Assembly (NCBI GenBank): GCA_014529385.2
Contig: CM043958.1
Coordinates: 80,924,025-80,988,024 of the forward strand
Source: Adiantum capillus-veneris
Taxonomy: Eukaryota; Streptophyta; Polypodiopsida; Polypodiales; Pteridaceae
Length of the DNA: 64,000 nt
Reading direction: 5' to 3'
Each line of letters starts with the position of its first letter. The stretch's first letter is position 1. The notes beneath the pieces are model-generated. The model was given only the letters and a program-made list of their open reading frames with translations. It did no database searches and had not been told where the DNA came from. Position numbers and translations under genes: made by a program. Positions 31,248-41,934 of this stretch are shown here, in pieces.

Positions 31248-32201
31248 TTAGTTGAAAGTCTGTTGTCGGTTAGACTGTGAGATCGCGTCATACTCTTTTG
31301 AAAATGGATTTGTCGATTTGCTAGGGGTGTAGGTGACCCTTGGCACTTCTTCGGGGGCATATGTTGATGTTTCTGGAACTGTTGCCTTTTCTACCTCCTC
31401 TGAGAGAATATGTTTGTATTCTCGCCCGTATCTATCAACAAAAATGATATCCTTCCCCATAGCAATTTCATAAGAGAATAAGTAAATAACCTTGTCTTTG
31501 CTTAATTCGTTTGGGTAGGGTTCTTTGCATAAAAAATAAGAGACTACTCCTTCAGTCTCATGCTTGTAAATTCCCACATTCTCATTAGAAGTAGAGACCC
31601 TGGTTGTTTTCTTATCATACATAAAAAGAGCTCCAGGTCGACCAATGTTTGGAGGTGGTTCTTGAGTTTCTGAAACCATTTTTCCTTTTTCCACGTTATC
31701 TCCATATCTATTGTAATCCTCAGGGTTACTGACTATCAGATAGTGGTTCCCCTTTTCGTCTCGAAATCTATCTCCATCATCATAGACTCGAATTATCTCT
31801 AGTCTCTGAGCAGGTCTTTCTTCAATACAAATACACTTGCGTCCTCGATAGTCAGAATAAACTAGGGCTCCCCTCGAGTTTGTTCCTTCTAAGAAGATTA
31901 CAGTGAACTGGGAATCGTTCAAAGGATTTTGGGAGGTGCTTCCTCCTAGCATTGGTCCTTCATCGGAGAAATCTCCTGGCTGTTGACTACCCATCATGAA
32001 GAAGGACTTATCTGATGAAGTGTCAGTATCACTACCCTCCTCAATAATCGGTGCTAATGGATCTAGCCTTGCCTGAGTTACACTCTCCTCGGTGGACACT
32101 AAGCTACCCTGATCACCTGCCACCTTTTGATCTCTAAGAATGTGTCTTCCTGATCTTAAATTTATCAAACTTAGCATGCAATTTATCACAAATCCAACCA
32201 C
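31248..32201 (-). CDS. E3 Gag N-terminal ORF
   Basis: 317 residues. NLRSGRHILRDQKVAGDQGS near residue 15 matches the MHLRSG start of arms A/B. The rest is acidic and rich in Tyr and Asp (YSDYRGRKCICIEERPAQRL; HYLIVSNPEDYNRYGDN) with no recognised domain. It ends at a single TAA. The first ATG (32201) starts with a hydrophobic stretch that A/B lack, so the true start may be later. Confidence 0.6.
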   Translation of the reverse strand: MVGFVINCMLSLINLRSGRHILRDQKVAGDQGSLVSTEESVTQARLDPLAPIIEEGSDTDTSSDKSFFMMGSQQPGDFSDEGPMLGGSTSQNPLNDSQFTVIFLEGTNSRGALVYSDYRGRKCICIEERPAQRLEIIRVYDDGDRFRDEKGNHYLIVSNPEDYNRYGDNVEKGKMVSETQEPPPNIGRPGALFMYDKKTTRVSTSNENVGIYKHETEGVVSYFLCKEPYPNELSKDKVIYLFSYEIAMGKDIIFVDRYGREYKHILSEEVEKATVPETSTYAPEEVPRVTYTPSKSTNPFSKEYDAISQSNRQQTFN

Positions 32202-33980
32202 TCACCTGGAAAAGGATCAGTTTTTGCACAACTTCTTGCCTTGCCTGTACACAAGCGTTTAATTTCGGCAATCGAATCAAAGCATTTAACAGCTAGAGGT
32301 GGTCTTAGTAATGATTGGTATAACTGGAGGGTTAACCTCAACCACTACTGTATTTTATACACTTCGGATGTTCTTGATTAGGTCTGCTAATCTGGAACTG
32401 TACTTCCCTCGAATGTTGGTCAATTTACAGGGAAAGTCTTAATTCCATCTTTGCTCCATCAAAAGGTCAAACAAGGTCCAATTTCACTTCTGAAAGAAGT
32501 TCTGGAACTCTTAAGTCAATTGGAACATCACTCTATGTCCTTAGTCAGCTTTTCACTTCACTAAGCCCCTGTAGACATCCTACGCGTAGGATGTCTACCT
32601 GCTCTGTTTTTCTTGGATTTTGCACTATAGATTCCCCTTGATGTGTTGAGTCCACAGCTGTTTTTAATTTTTGATTTGGACACCTATAAGCTGGTCAATT
32701 GATTAGAAATCTGTTCCAGCAGCCTCATGTTGGTATGACCTGTCAAATCAACTCCAATTTGGACCAAAATTGACTAGGAGGCTTGCCTCAGGCTATTTGC
32801 CTCAGGCTATACAACACCCTGCTATGCCTACAATCAGTTTTTGGCTTCAATATCATGCAGTAGACATCCTATGCATAGCATGTCTAACTGCTCAAAATGG
32901 CTTCAAATGCAAAGCACAGAATCCTCTTAAGGTGCTTATCACTTTGGTATGCTTAAAGCTTGGTTTAGAGTGCTAAATCACACAGAACACATCCTACGCG
33001 TAGGATGTCTATATGGTCTGTTTGACCCCAAACTTGAGTCACAACTTCCCCTTGATGTCAGCAACCCAGTGCTATGCTTAGATTTTAGTTTGGATTTAAA
33101 AAGGCCCCAATTTTAGCTTTCCTAGCCCTTTTTAGTCAAAGATGCTAAAGTCTGCTTAAAACCCAATTTTCTCACCCAATTGAGATGAAACCTTTCTCAG
33201 GCACTCAATAAATCATGCAGATCATGCTCATGCATCCATCCTATGGTTTTGGTCTTAAAATAATGCCTTGGAACAATTTGGGTTGGATGTCTGGCAATTT
33301 TCTTTCTATCCGGCCTTATCCTGTCAAGATATGGTCAAACTTCCACTTTCCAAGTGAAAGTAGGGTAAAACCTACCTTCTAAATACACTGGTCAACTCAG
33401 ATTTTCAAAATTTCCACCAGAACCCCCTGTAGACATCCTACGCGTAGGATGTCTCTTGGCTTAAAATTTAATTGTTTTTCGACAGAAGTACTCCTGATGC
33501 TCTGCAGCTCTCTCAAAAAGACTCACAAAAACTTTTGAACTTCACTTTAGCTTCTAAACACTCTTTTTCGTCTTTTACAACGTTGTGATGAGCCTAACAA
33601 CAAGTATAACATGCATGAAGTGCTCCATATCAGAAATCATGATGTCCTACTTACCCTACTCCTACTCATCATGTGAGATGGTGATATTGGTGTCTTGGTT
33701 GCTTCCTGGCCTCTCCGGACTCTCAAGCTCTCCTTCCACCGCCTCTACCACTCCAACTCCTACTCTCTACACCACAACTTAACTAATATCTAAAAACTAT
33801 CTAAGTCTACCTGAGTCTACCCAAGTCGAAGGATCTAGGCCAGACACTCGCTCCCTAGACTCCTCCTAAGACCTAGAGAGTCCTCCACCCTCTGATCCTA
33901 TCTAGGTAAAATGAGACTCTGGCAAGCCAGAGAATCCCTATCCTCAAGGACTAGTCTCGATCACCTACCTAGGGTTTTCG
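32202..33980 (-). other. E3 5' leader with spaced palindromes
   Basis: A 1.8-kb untranslated leader between PBS and Gag. Palindromes of half-site AGACATCCTACG plus reverse complement: 32571-32598 (28 bp, perfect), 32861-32886 (26 bp, a CCTATGCATAG variant with one mismatched pair), 32987-33010 (outer pair mismatched) and 33431-33454 (24 bp, perfect). Centres are 289, 125 and 444 bp apart; the outer three fit a 285-289-bp period with one unit decayed. Short plus-strand frames here are chance. Confidence 0.8.
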
Positions 33981-33998
33981 TCCTTAGCAGCGACGCCA
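33981..33998 (-). other. Degenerate tRNA-Asp type PBS of E3
   Basis: On the minus strand TGGCGTCGCTGCTAAGGA matches 13 of 18 positions of TGGCGCCGTTGCCGGGGA and lies one base from the LTR end ATCCGCCAACA. It marks the 5' end of the E3 internal region. Confidence 0.65.
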
Positions 33999-33999
33999 A

Positions 34000-34890
34000 T
34001 GTTGGCGGATACGCCGCGATGGACTTCAGCACAACGAGAACTCACCTAACAAGATTTGTCAGCTAAGGACGAAGCTCGACCTGGCGCGTGGAAGCAAGCA
34101 TAGGGTGTCAACCTACAATCGACCGACTCTCGACTACTTCCTACAGAGGTCTCTATCCAATGTCTAAGCTACAGCCTTCAGGAGTGCATAAGAGGAGATT
34201 TCCTACAACGCTTTCAAGAGCCAAATACCCATCAAACATTCTTGAAACGCCACAGAACTTGAAGGAAACCCTATTAACACCAATAGGTCGCTCTCCCTAA
34301 GGTCCATGAACCAAAACCCTAACCCTAAACACCTGGTGCAAAATCACGTAGGATGTCTGGTCGAAATTTGCAGGTCGTCGTTTCCAAAAAGTAAAGTGCC
34401 TAATGTGTAGCTCTACTCAATGCGAACGCGTGGATATGCTGTAATGTGAAAACAGACAACGTATACTCACCGAATCACCAGATGTAGCTCGTGGGTCGAG
34501 CTCACAAACCCAGGTCATACACACGCAATGTAGGTATTGGTGCGTAGCTCTCGTCGGGGGCAACATGCTGCACTTCTCCGCACTTGATTCTGACCACCGG
34601 TGTGCACGTAGCGTCAAGATAAAACTCTCACTCTCTCTTGTACACAGAGTACGCTCACTCACACAGAAAAAACTTTTTAAAAATGACAAAGGTTTTTTTC
34701 ATTAAGGTCAAAAGTGGTATAAATACCTTACAATCTCAAACCCTAAGGTTCCAATTTAACCATCCACTCAATCTAAATGTCAAAAGTGGGATACAATCTG
34801 GAAGCTTTTGCAAGCCCCACTATTTACAAAGGTGAAATGACGGTTTTTCTCAATTAAAGAATAATTACAAAAATAATATTATGTCGAGCA
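34000..34890 (-). mobile_element. 5' LTR of E3 (right end approximate)
   Basis: Its left end TGTTGGCGGATACGCC is next to the PBS and resembles the E4 LTR end (TGTTGGCCGGATGCC). A TATA-like GGTATAAATACC lies at 34711-34722. The right end is set where E4 RT sequence resumes (about 34890). A telo-box-like run (AAAACCCTAACCCTAAAC, 34313-34330) and a half palindrome (CACGTAGGATGTCT, 34345-34358) lie within. No matching left LTR was found, so the span is not confirmed by pairing. Confidence 0.5.
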
Positions 34891-35668
34891 ATCATTCTCC
34901 GTTGGGTGTGTCCAATTGCTAACATCAAGCCAAAGGGAATGACTCTATAGGCAAAAATTCAATTCTGTAGCAAAGGATGTTTTTTGTTGGTCCTTGGGAT
35001 CTATTGTTAGGTTGTTATACCCAAAGAAGCCATCTAAAAATCTATAAGCTTTCTTGCTAGCTACCCGTTATAGCACGTGATCAGTGATGGGAAGAGGATA
35101 TCTACCTTGTATAGTGGCAAAGTTCACTTTTTGGAGATTTACACACACTCTAACTTTGCCATTTTTTTAAAGGCACCACAACAATTGGTGATACCCAATC
35201 TGTGTGTTCTATCTCATAGATAGACTCTGCTTCCTTGAGTTTTTCTATCTCTTCTTTGATTTTTTTGGCAAAGGTCTCATTTTATGTGTATGGTCTTTGT
35301 CGACTTGGCTTAGCATCATCTCTCATATGGATGGTATGCTGGCAAAGTGTAGGATCCACCCCTTTGAGATCTCTATATGACCATGCAAAAACATCTCTAT
35401 ATTCCTTCAACGTCCTTATGAGAACCTCTTCTTCTTCTTGCGATAGATCCATAGCTATGTATGCAGGTCTCGGATCTTCTTTAGACTCTGTTAGGTCGTT
35501 TCATTTTGCATTTTTTGGCCCTTCACAGGATTTCCCTGATTTGGTTGACTGTCGTAATTGTTTCTCGACAACAATCCTCTGATCATGCAAAGCGTATTTT
35601 TTATAGTGAGATGGAACATTGATTTCTCCATGTTTATCAATAACCGATTCCATTTCTGTTGTCCGGAT
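34891..35668 (-). pseudogene. E4 reverse transcriptase, N-terminal half
   Basis: Broken minus-strand frames encode EEEEVLIRTLKEYRDVFAWS, YRDLKGVDPTLCQHTIHMRD, IKEEIEKLKEAESIYEIEHT, then VRVCVNLQKVNFATI and the GRYPLPITDHVL region. The last residues recognisable are VIPFGL, just before the expected YxDD segment, where the E3 LTR begins. So E4 was split by E3. The piece at 2893-3062 could be its continuation, with about 70 residues lost. Confidence 0.75.
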
Positions 35669-36594
35669 TTATTTCAAGGTCCTTTTCAACTCTTTGTATT
35701 TAGCCTTACGCTCTGTTTTTGTCATTGGAGTCTCTTTCCCCTTGGTAGTTTCAGGCTTGTAAATTATTTGAGATGCTTCTTTTAGCCCCATCTTTTCCAT
35801 GGTGGTTTGTATATCCCCCCACAATTGTGGTTTTAACCTTAGTAGTTCTCCCAAAGTGATTGTGCACTGAAGTGGTGTTGACATAATGGATTGTAGATTA
35901 ACCACATTCAAGGTTTTTCTTGGCCTTTCTAGTTTAATTGTTTTGCAAACCATCGATTTCTCTTCATTCTCTCCTAAGTAGGATGGTAGCGTCCGCAAAG
36001 TTCCAGCTTCTGAAGAGTAGCTTGACTGCTCGGATTCCCAAATATCCATACAATGACTGTTTATTCAATTCCAAGGGGAATCTATCAAACTGAACTTCCT
36101 CAATTGGAGCTAATTTTAAGGTTATACTCCCATTGTTTGCTTCTCTAACCCTTTTCCATAGGTAGTTTGGCCAATCTCCTTAAACTATCAGCACCTCGTC
36201 CCATCCTTCCTCACTACTAGGAACTTCTAGTTTAGGTGATGGTGCATTATCGTTTGCCATGTTTCCCAACTCGTCCTTTTCTTGACTCTTTCTTTCATGG
36301 TTTCAATCTCATTTTCAGCCGGTTTTTCGCAAGCTCCTGTTGTGGATTCTGTTTTTCTATCATTGTTTGTAGGATTTGCACAAGGTTTCTGTAAGCTTCT
36401 AGTCTAGCTGCTTCCATATCTGGTTCTAGATAATTTCTCCATTGATTTTCGAGGGTTTGATCCACTTTCAACCCAGCTTGGAAAGCCTCCAGAGTTGCAT
36501 TGATCGGTTTGTAGATTCGGTCGACCAAAACTGATCCATTCGATCTTGATTTGGTTGAAGAAGTCTGAATTTTTTCTTTTGTTTCCTTCCGCAT
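35669..36594 (-). pseudogene. E4 protease-RT linker region
   Basis: Frames 36594-36295 and 36049-35669 have no retropepsin core. The second contains TLRTLPSYLGENEEKSMVCK and CTITLGELLRLKPQLW, matching the E3 segment LNTLPSYLGEYEAKFEVREI and CTITLVELLRLRPNMW that precedes the E3 protease. The protease itself appears to be deleted in E4, because RT linker sequence follows directly. This is an internal deletion rather than drift. Confidence 0.65.
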
Positions 36595-37197
36595 CTTCTC
36601 TTTAGTCTCTTTTCCTTGTTTTTGTTTCTTAAGTTCGCACCTCTTACATCTTTCTTTCCTATAATTTTTAGAGGATTTATTGGATTTGTCAAATCCACTT
36701 GCGTTTTTCTGCTTGTTCTCCTTGTCTTAGGCTCTAGTCATCACTTGAACAGGAATTGTTGGTTCCCCTTTTAATGAACTAGTTGGCCTGATTTGAATTA
36801 TGTTTATAGAAGTTCTTCCTTTGTTGGTTGGATTTCTAGGGCAATCTTCAGGAAAGTGTCCTCCCTTCCGTCCACATGCCCCACAATAAGCCTCTAAAGG
36901 TCGTGCATTCTTATCCGGTTTGGGACAGTCATTCTTCCAATGATCATCCACTCCACAATTATGACAATTTCCAGTTTTCAGTTTGGGCATTGGCTTGACG
37001 ATTGATGGTCTCACTCCCTGATTTTCAAAAAAGCTAACAAGTGTTGTTTCAGTAGGTTCTTGAAACATCGGCTCTATAGGGACTAGAGCAGGTTGGCTAT
37101 ACCACTCTTCTTCTATCCCCATTGTTACAAAGCTTGTTTCAGGGTATGGAGTAATAGGTACTAGAGCTTGCTCATCCATCTGTCCCTCAGGTAGCAT
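36468..37197 (-). pseudogene. E4 nucleocapsid region
   Basis: Frame 37197-36727 has two zinc knuckles, CHNCGVDDHWKNDC (CX2CX4HX4C) and CGACGRKGGHFPEDC (CX2CX5HX4C). The spacing differs from E3 and A/B. Downstream is a Lys-rich stretch (RLKRRCGRKQKKKFR) in other frames. Confidence 0.75.
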
Positions 37198-37254
37198 ATA
37201 CTTGACTGGTACAACATTAGTCCCAGGGAGTGGTGGTTGTTGGCCGTGTGGTCT

Positions 37255-38068
37255 CTATATATTCATTGGTGGTCTCTGTATGGGTGCCACATTTGGTGAG
37301 TAGTGATACATGTGTTGTCCTTGTGGCCTCATTGGCACATATTGAACATTTCCATCGTATTTAAGCTTATAGTAGCACTCGTTTGTCTCGTGATATGTCC
37401 ATTTTAATTGCCTTTGTGGTTGTCCTTGATTTAGTCCCTGCACTGGGCCTCTCAATGGCATCCTTTGCATGTTGATCATCATATTGTTCATGCGCTTCAG
37501 CATGTCCTTTATAGAACTGACAGAAGTCACAACAACTGGTCCGACTTGTGCTGCCACAGTGGTTGTTGTTTTTTCGCTTTGCACGTCTTTACCTTTACTT
37601 TTCTCATTATAAATTTCACAATTATCACTCAGGTTGCTACATGCTTCCCAAGTCATATGCTTTTTGATGTACAAGATAGCATGTAATTCCTTGTTTAAAA
37701 TTCCTTTAAAAAATTAATGAGACAAGGCTTTCCTTGGTTGGAATTTCCAACTATGGACATCTGTCTATACATTGCCTCATTTGACGCACATTATCGCTTA
37801 CAGTCTCTCCCTGTTTTTGTGTGAAACTATAGATTTGTGCCACTATAGTGTGCTTTATCCCCATTTTGGAACAAGTAGGAACGAATCTCATTGCCAAGAT
37901 TGGCAAGTCGGTTATCGATCTAGGCGGTATGGTTTGAGACCAAGTCAAAGCTTTGCCTTCCAAGGTCATCCTGAACCCCTCAAACTGTGTATGGAAGTTG
38001 GTTATGCGCTCAACTCTGAAAACATGTTTGAAGCTAGCCAAATGGTCATATGGATCCCCTAAACCCAC
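37255..38068 (-). pseudogene. E4 Gag capsid domain
   Basis: Frame 38068-37751 encodes YDHLASFKHVFRVERITNFH, FEGFRMTLEGKALTWSQTIP and IYSFTQKQGETVSDNVRQMR, the Gag capsid family. Frame 37674-37255 continues with the linker to WTYHETNECYYKLKYDG. The two frames are separated by a shift near 37.7 kb. Confidence 0.75.
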
Positions 38069-38390
38069 TTTTGGAAATCTGCTGGTTTGAGTCCTCGATC
38101 GTGTTTTGCACTCACTCTTTCCCTTATAATCGGTGTCTCTCTTATTAATGCCTCAAACCAGCTGTTTGGTAAATGTAACTCATGTGGACCTCTTCTCGTC
38201 CTCATGTCACTCATTTCTCTCATGTTATAGTGGTTTCAACCTTTCTTTCTTGGTTGGTACCATTGAGGTGACTACCCTTTGATGTGCTTCCTCATTGGTT
38301 GGCCATGTTGTCATAAGATCTAGTATTTGGATCCACATCCCGATCAAATTCCTGTGCGATTCCCATAATTACTTCACAAATTGATTTTCC

Positions 38391-39094
38391 CTAAGTTTGT
38401 TCAATCTCTTTTGGGGCCATCATAACAAAGTTATTGTTGTAACAATCTTTAAAGAGATGAGCGGTAAGTTCTGCTAGCCCTTTTCCCTTGATCTTGAAGA
38501 TGTACAAAATTTTCAAGGGAGTCAGTTGTCCTAGTTTGGCATGGGTTGTCCATACCAAATCCTTGATATTGTTTTCTTCCCAGCAATAACTCCAAGTCTT
38601 CAATTATCAGTGGGGATGCTTTTCAATGGTTTAGCATCTATTAACTCATACCCTTCTAGTTCTAACATTGCAGGTCCTTCCTTTACAATCTTATCTGGTA
38701 TTAGAGTATCAACCTCTAATTCCCATTTGTCTACTGAGCCGGGGTCTTGTATCTTGCGATATTGTACTCCATTTTGGTCTACGTACAAGTCATCTTGTTT
38801 GTTTGCTCTCACCTCCTCTTCAAAATTGATGGTTTGGTCGTCTATCCGCACTGCGAACTCCTCATCTGGGTCCAAGTAAATCTGGGCTTTGTATTTGTTG
38901 GTCTTGAAGAAATTTAGGATATGCTTGAATTTGAGTGAGGTCCCTGTTCCCAATTGAGTACAAAAGTAAGACATGTCTGAGCTTGAGTCAGAGTAAGTGT
39001 CTGGCACTTCTTTTGCAATAGTTTCTAATGGTATCCATTGGTTTACACTCTCTCTTATGCTCCTATTCTCTCCTAAGTCAATCGAGTTTCCCAA
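38391..39094 (-). pseudogene. E4 Gag N-terminal region
   Basis: Frame 39094-38600 is acidic and matches the E3 N-terminal ORF in style (TYSDSSSDMSYFCTQLGTGT; VDQNGVQYRKIQDPGSVDKW). Frame 38603-38391 continues with a further 70 residues. No named domain. Confidence 0.6.
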
Positions 39095-39099
39095 AACTC

Positions 39100-40475
39100 T
39101 ACCATGTCTTAGGTTTAAATATGGATTTATTCACTCAATTGAACTGATGCTTCAAACCTAGAAATGTGGACTTGATTTCAATCGCAATGCTTTTGCTTTT
39201 GCCCTCGATTCACCAAGTTGCGAGTCCCTGCACACCAACACTTAAAACCGTATGTTATTCCACAATTTAACATCAATTTGGTCAATAAGGGGTCAAAAAG
39301 ATATAAAATTTTCTTTCTCTATCCCTTGATATACTCTTTGTGCAAAAAAGGATGTGAATTTTCTCAGGATATCTTAGGTGTGCTGAAGCTATCTGTACTC
39401 ATAGGTAGGCCCAAATTCTACTTTCAACTCATAAATAGAGTCCTTATGGCTTGCCAAAGACAACCGTAATATCAAATTTGCAAAATTGCTTCCCTCGTGT
39501 AAGATTTATCTTCAACGTGCCGAAGATAAATCTTCTTCTCTTTCACTTTTTCTTGCAATTTGTGGCTTGGGTTGGGTTTTTCAAATGATTTCAAGCTTGT
39601 ACCATGAATTTCACAAAGTTTTGACCACTTACCAATTTTTAAAGCTCTTTTTGAGCCTGAAGGTTGGTTTTCCCAATTCCCTTGGTGTACTGATTTTAGC
39701 ACAGTTCCAATTTTGATGAAACTTGCTTAGGGGCTGTATTATAACTCTAATAGACCCTGAAGATTGAAAAATGAGCAAACTATCCCTTCTAGTGAGATTT
39801 TTATCTTCAACGTGCCGAGATAAATCTCTTCTATATTTTAATATATTTTATTGTTTTTTTCACAGATTGATTTTGCCACAAGTTTTAGGGTTTATCCACA
39901 CCTAGTTTCAAGTTTTAGCGTGATTTGATTTTCCCTTGTTAATTTCTCTGAAGTTTGTGGTTTTTTTCCAATTTTGGACTTGGCTAAGTATTTTACTGAT
40001 CCAAATGTTTTCAAAATCAATGGGGAAACAAGTTGGTCTACCACCTTGCATGTTCAATTTCTCAGTTTTAGTCCCAAAAATCCCCTGTCTATCTTCAGCG
40101 CGCTGAAGATAGAATTGTCATTTTTTTTTGTTTTTTTCAATGCACCTTTCACCAGATGCACTTTTGATGGCTTTCTAGTTACCCTACTCCTACTGGACAT
40201 AAAAAAGATTGCAAAAAGTGGAAAATACAACTTTCAGTCTCAAATCCTTAATTTCTATGTAGGTAACACCCTTACCGACCACTAGCCAGTCTCAAGGATC
40301 ATATACCTAGTCGGTCTGTCATCTAAAGCTCCCGAGGTCCTTACCAAGTATCTCTACACTTAAGCACCTCTCAGCCGTGATAAAGATAGAAAATGTGTTA
40401 CTCTAGCAGTAACTAGAGGAAGGAATGGAAATTCAAGCGAGTGTTTTGGGTTTTTCTCTAGTCTAGGTTGCCTTG
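39100..40475 (-). other. E4 5' leader with its own spaced palindromes
   Basis: Leader of about 1.4 kb. Palindromic sites: 40088-40113 (26 bp, perfect, half-site TCTATCTTCAGCG), about 39794-39830 (arms GAGATTTATCTTC-like around AACGTGCC), 39501-39534 (13-bp perfect arms AAGATTTATCTTC around an 8-base centre AACGTGCC) and a decayed site centred near 39380. Centres are 288, 295 and 137 bp apart. The sequence is unrelated to the E3 palindrome, but size, spacing and position in the leader are the same. Confidence 0.8.
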
Positions 40476-40493
40476 TCCCCGGCAACGATGCCA
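40476..40493 (-). other. PBS of E4 (tRNA-Asp type)
   Basis: Minus strand TGGCATCGTTGCCGGGGA matches TGGCGCCGTTGCCGGGGA at all but two positions. Three bases separate it from the LTR end GGCATCCGGCCAACA. Confidence 0.85.
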
Positions 40494-40496
40494 AAA

Positions 40497-40960
40497 TGTT
40501 GGCCGGATGCCACCTTACCATATGAATGCTAGCAAAGCGAGAACCACAGACATAAAATGTCAATCCATGTGACGTAACTGACTCGACTAGTGCATAACAT
40601 CTACAAGAGATAGCCAATCTCTCAAAAAACCCAAGTCTATGTCACTTCTACTTATTTGAGTCTCTCAAGTGTGTGTTAGACACCAAAAGCTATTTTCTCT
40701 ACCAAAACCTTATCCATACAAATTTGTGTAGCTACACGTCTCCAAATGGAATGAAACTTAATACCTAGCATGGGTAGGGTATCCTCCACACTCTCATGTG
40801 CTCAAATGTCGTTTTTGACACCTGGAAAAGATTGCACATAAGATAAACAAACTTTTTTAGGGTTGTCGATTTCAATCACAGAAGGGCTCTATAGCTTCCT
40901 CTAGACGTGCTCTATCTATCTGTCAGGTCAGAATCTAGTTTTAGTGCATGTATTGTGCAT
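40497..40960 (-). mobile_element. 5' LTR of E4 (right end not resolved)
   Basis: The left boundary TGTTGGCCGGATGCC is firm because it abuts the PBS. The right boundary is a guess at the last CA before the Lys/Glu-rich ORF begins. The partner LTR would lie outside the window. Confidence 0.5.
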
Positions 40961-40979
40961 AGGGAGAAAAAACAACTCG

Positions 40980-41339
40980 TGGATTGGCACGACTAAAAGC
41001 CTTGGCCTCCCCCTCATCAACCTTCTTATCTTCCAACCCCTTCTTGGCCTCCCCCTCATCTCGCTTCTTGGATTCCACCTTCTACTTGGCCTCTTCCCCT
41101 ACCCCTTTAGGTTCTTCCACTCCCTTCTTGGGCGTTGCACCTTCCCCTTGCCTTTTCTCATCCTTACTAGTGAATTGATCTCCAGGCTTCATGTTAGCAG
41201 CATCTAGTCCGACAACATCCAACTCTGCTAGGTGAGGGACTTTACCTCCCACATTGTCTTTATTCTTTATAGCATCTTTGTCCGATACCAAAACAATAAA
41301 GTAGAGCCAAAAAGACCCAAAATATACCAGTATGAACAA
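40980..41339 (-). CDS. Unrecognised Lys/Glu-rich repeat ORF
   Basis: A minus-strand frame with a short hydrophobic N terminus (FGSFWLYFIVLV) followed by a charged region with a repeated word: KKRDEGEAKKGLEDKKVDEG in the stretch below 41082, after one TAG. The repeats give Pro/Ser/Leu-rich mirror frames on the plus strand, which I do not count. Function unknown. Confidence 0.3.
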
Positions 41340-41546
41340 AAACTACCAAAATAGCATAGAAAAAATTCAAAAAATCTACCTGAAGCTACCAATCTACCTA
41401 AAATATGCAACTACTATACAAAAGCAAGAGGACCAAACATTGACAAAACGACCAAAGCAAGATTTATAAATACTAAAAAACAACCAAGGACCAGACCTGC
41501 CAAAATCTACCAATATTGAAAAAATTAAATGAAGTACCACAAACTG

Positions 41547-41846
41547 TCATAAACCATCAAATGTATTAGAACGACATAGGCAACAACAAATAGAAGTTAC
41601 CAGAAGGTGCCAAAAACACCAAAACCACTTTCTCAAGGTATGGATGTCAAGAATTACTTGTTGCAGATCAACCTCCTTCTCTAGCTTTTTTATGTCCTCA
41701 CTATTTCCAAGTCGGTGAAGCATGCACCGATTGGCTCCCAAATCAGCCTCCACCTCTTTGATGTCCTCATCATTGCAAGGGTGTTCCTGCTTTAGTTTTG
41801 CAAGCTTCACTTCATAGTGCTCTATGTCATCTTTTATCTGCTTCAC
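41547..41846 (-). CDS. Unrecognised short coiled-coil ORF
   Basis: 99 residues. The first 75 are a charged helix (IEHYEVKLAKLKQEHPCNDE; KKLEKEVDLQQVILDIHTLR) with heptad-like spacing, then an aromatic end. It may be an exon or fragment of the same unknown locus as 41935-43442, all on the minus strand. Confidence 0.3.
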   Translation of the reverse strand: MKQIKDDIEHYEVKLAKLKQEHPCNDEDIKEVEADLGANRCMLHRLGNSEDIKKLEKEVDLQQVILDIHTLRKWFWCFWHLLVTSICCCLCRSNTFDGL

Positions 41847-41934
41847 AATAGCATTGGAACCCTCCGTTCTAATCCTTGTTCTATTGCGGAGTTGCTCTCA
41901 ACTTTTTCAGCCTATCAGATGGAGTTGCACATGG

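Noticed and set aside
31220-31250. Programmed stop-codon readthrough between E3 Gag N-terminal ORF and the next segment
   Set aside because: The same-frame TAA is suggestive, but E3 has many other breaks and the related arms show no stop at a conserved position.
40944-41207. Plus-strand Leu/Pro/Ser-rich ORFs at 40.9-41.2 kb resembling membrane proteins
   Set aside because: They are mirror frames of the minus-strand Lys/Glu repeat.
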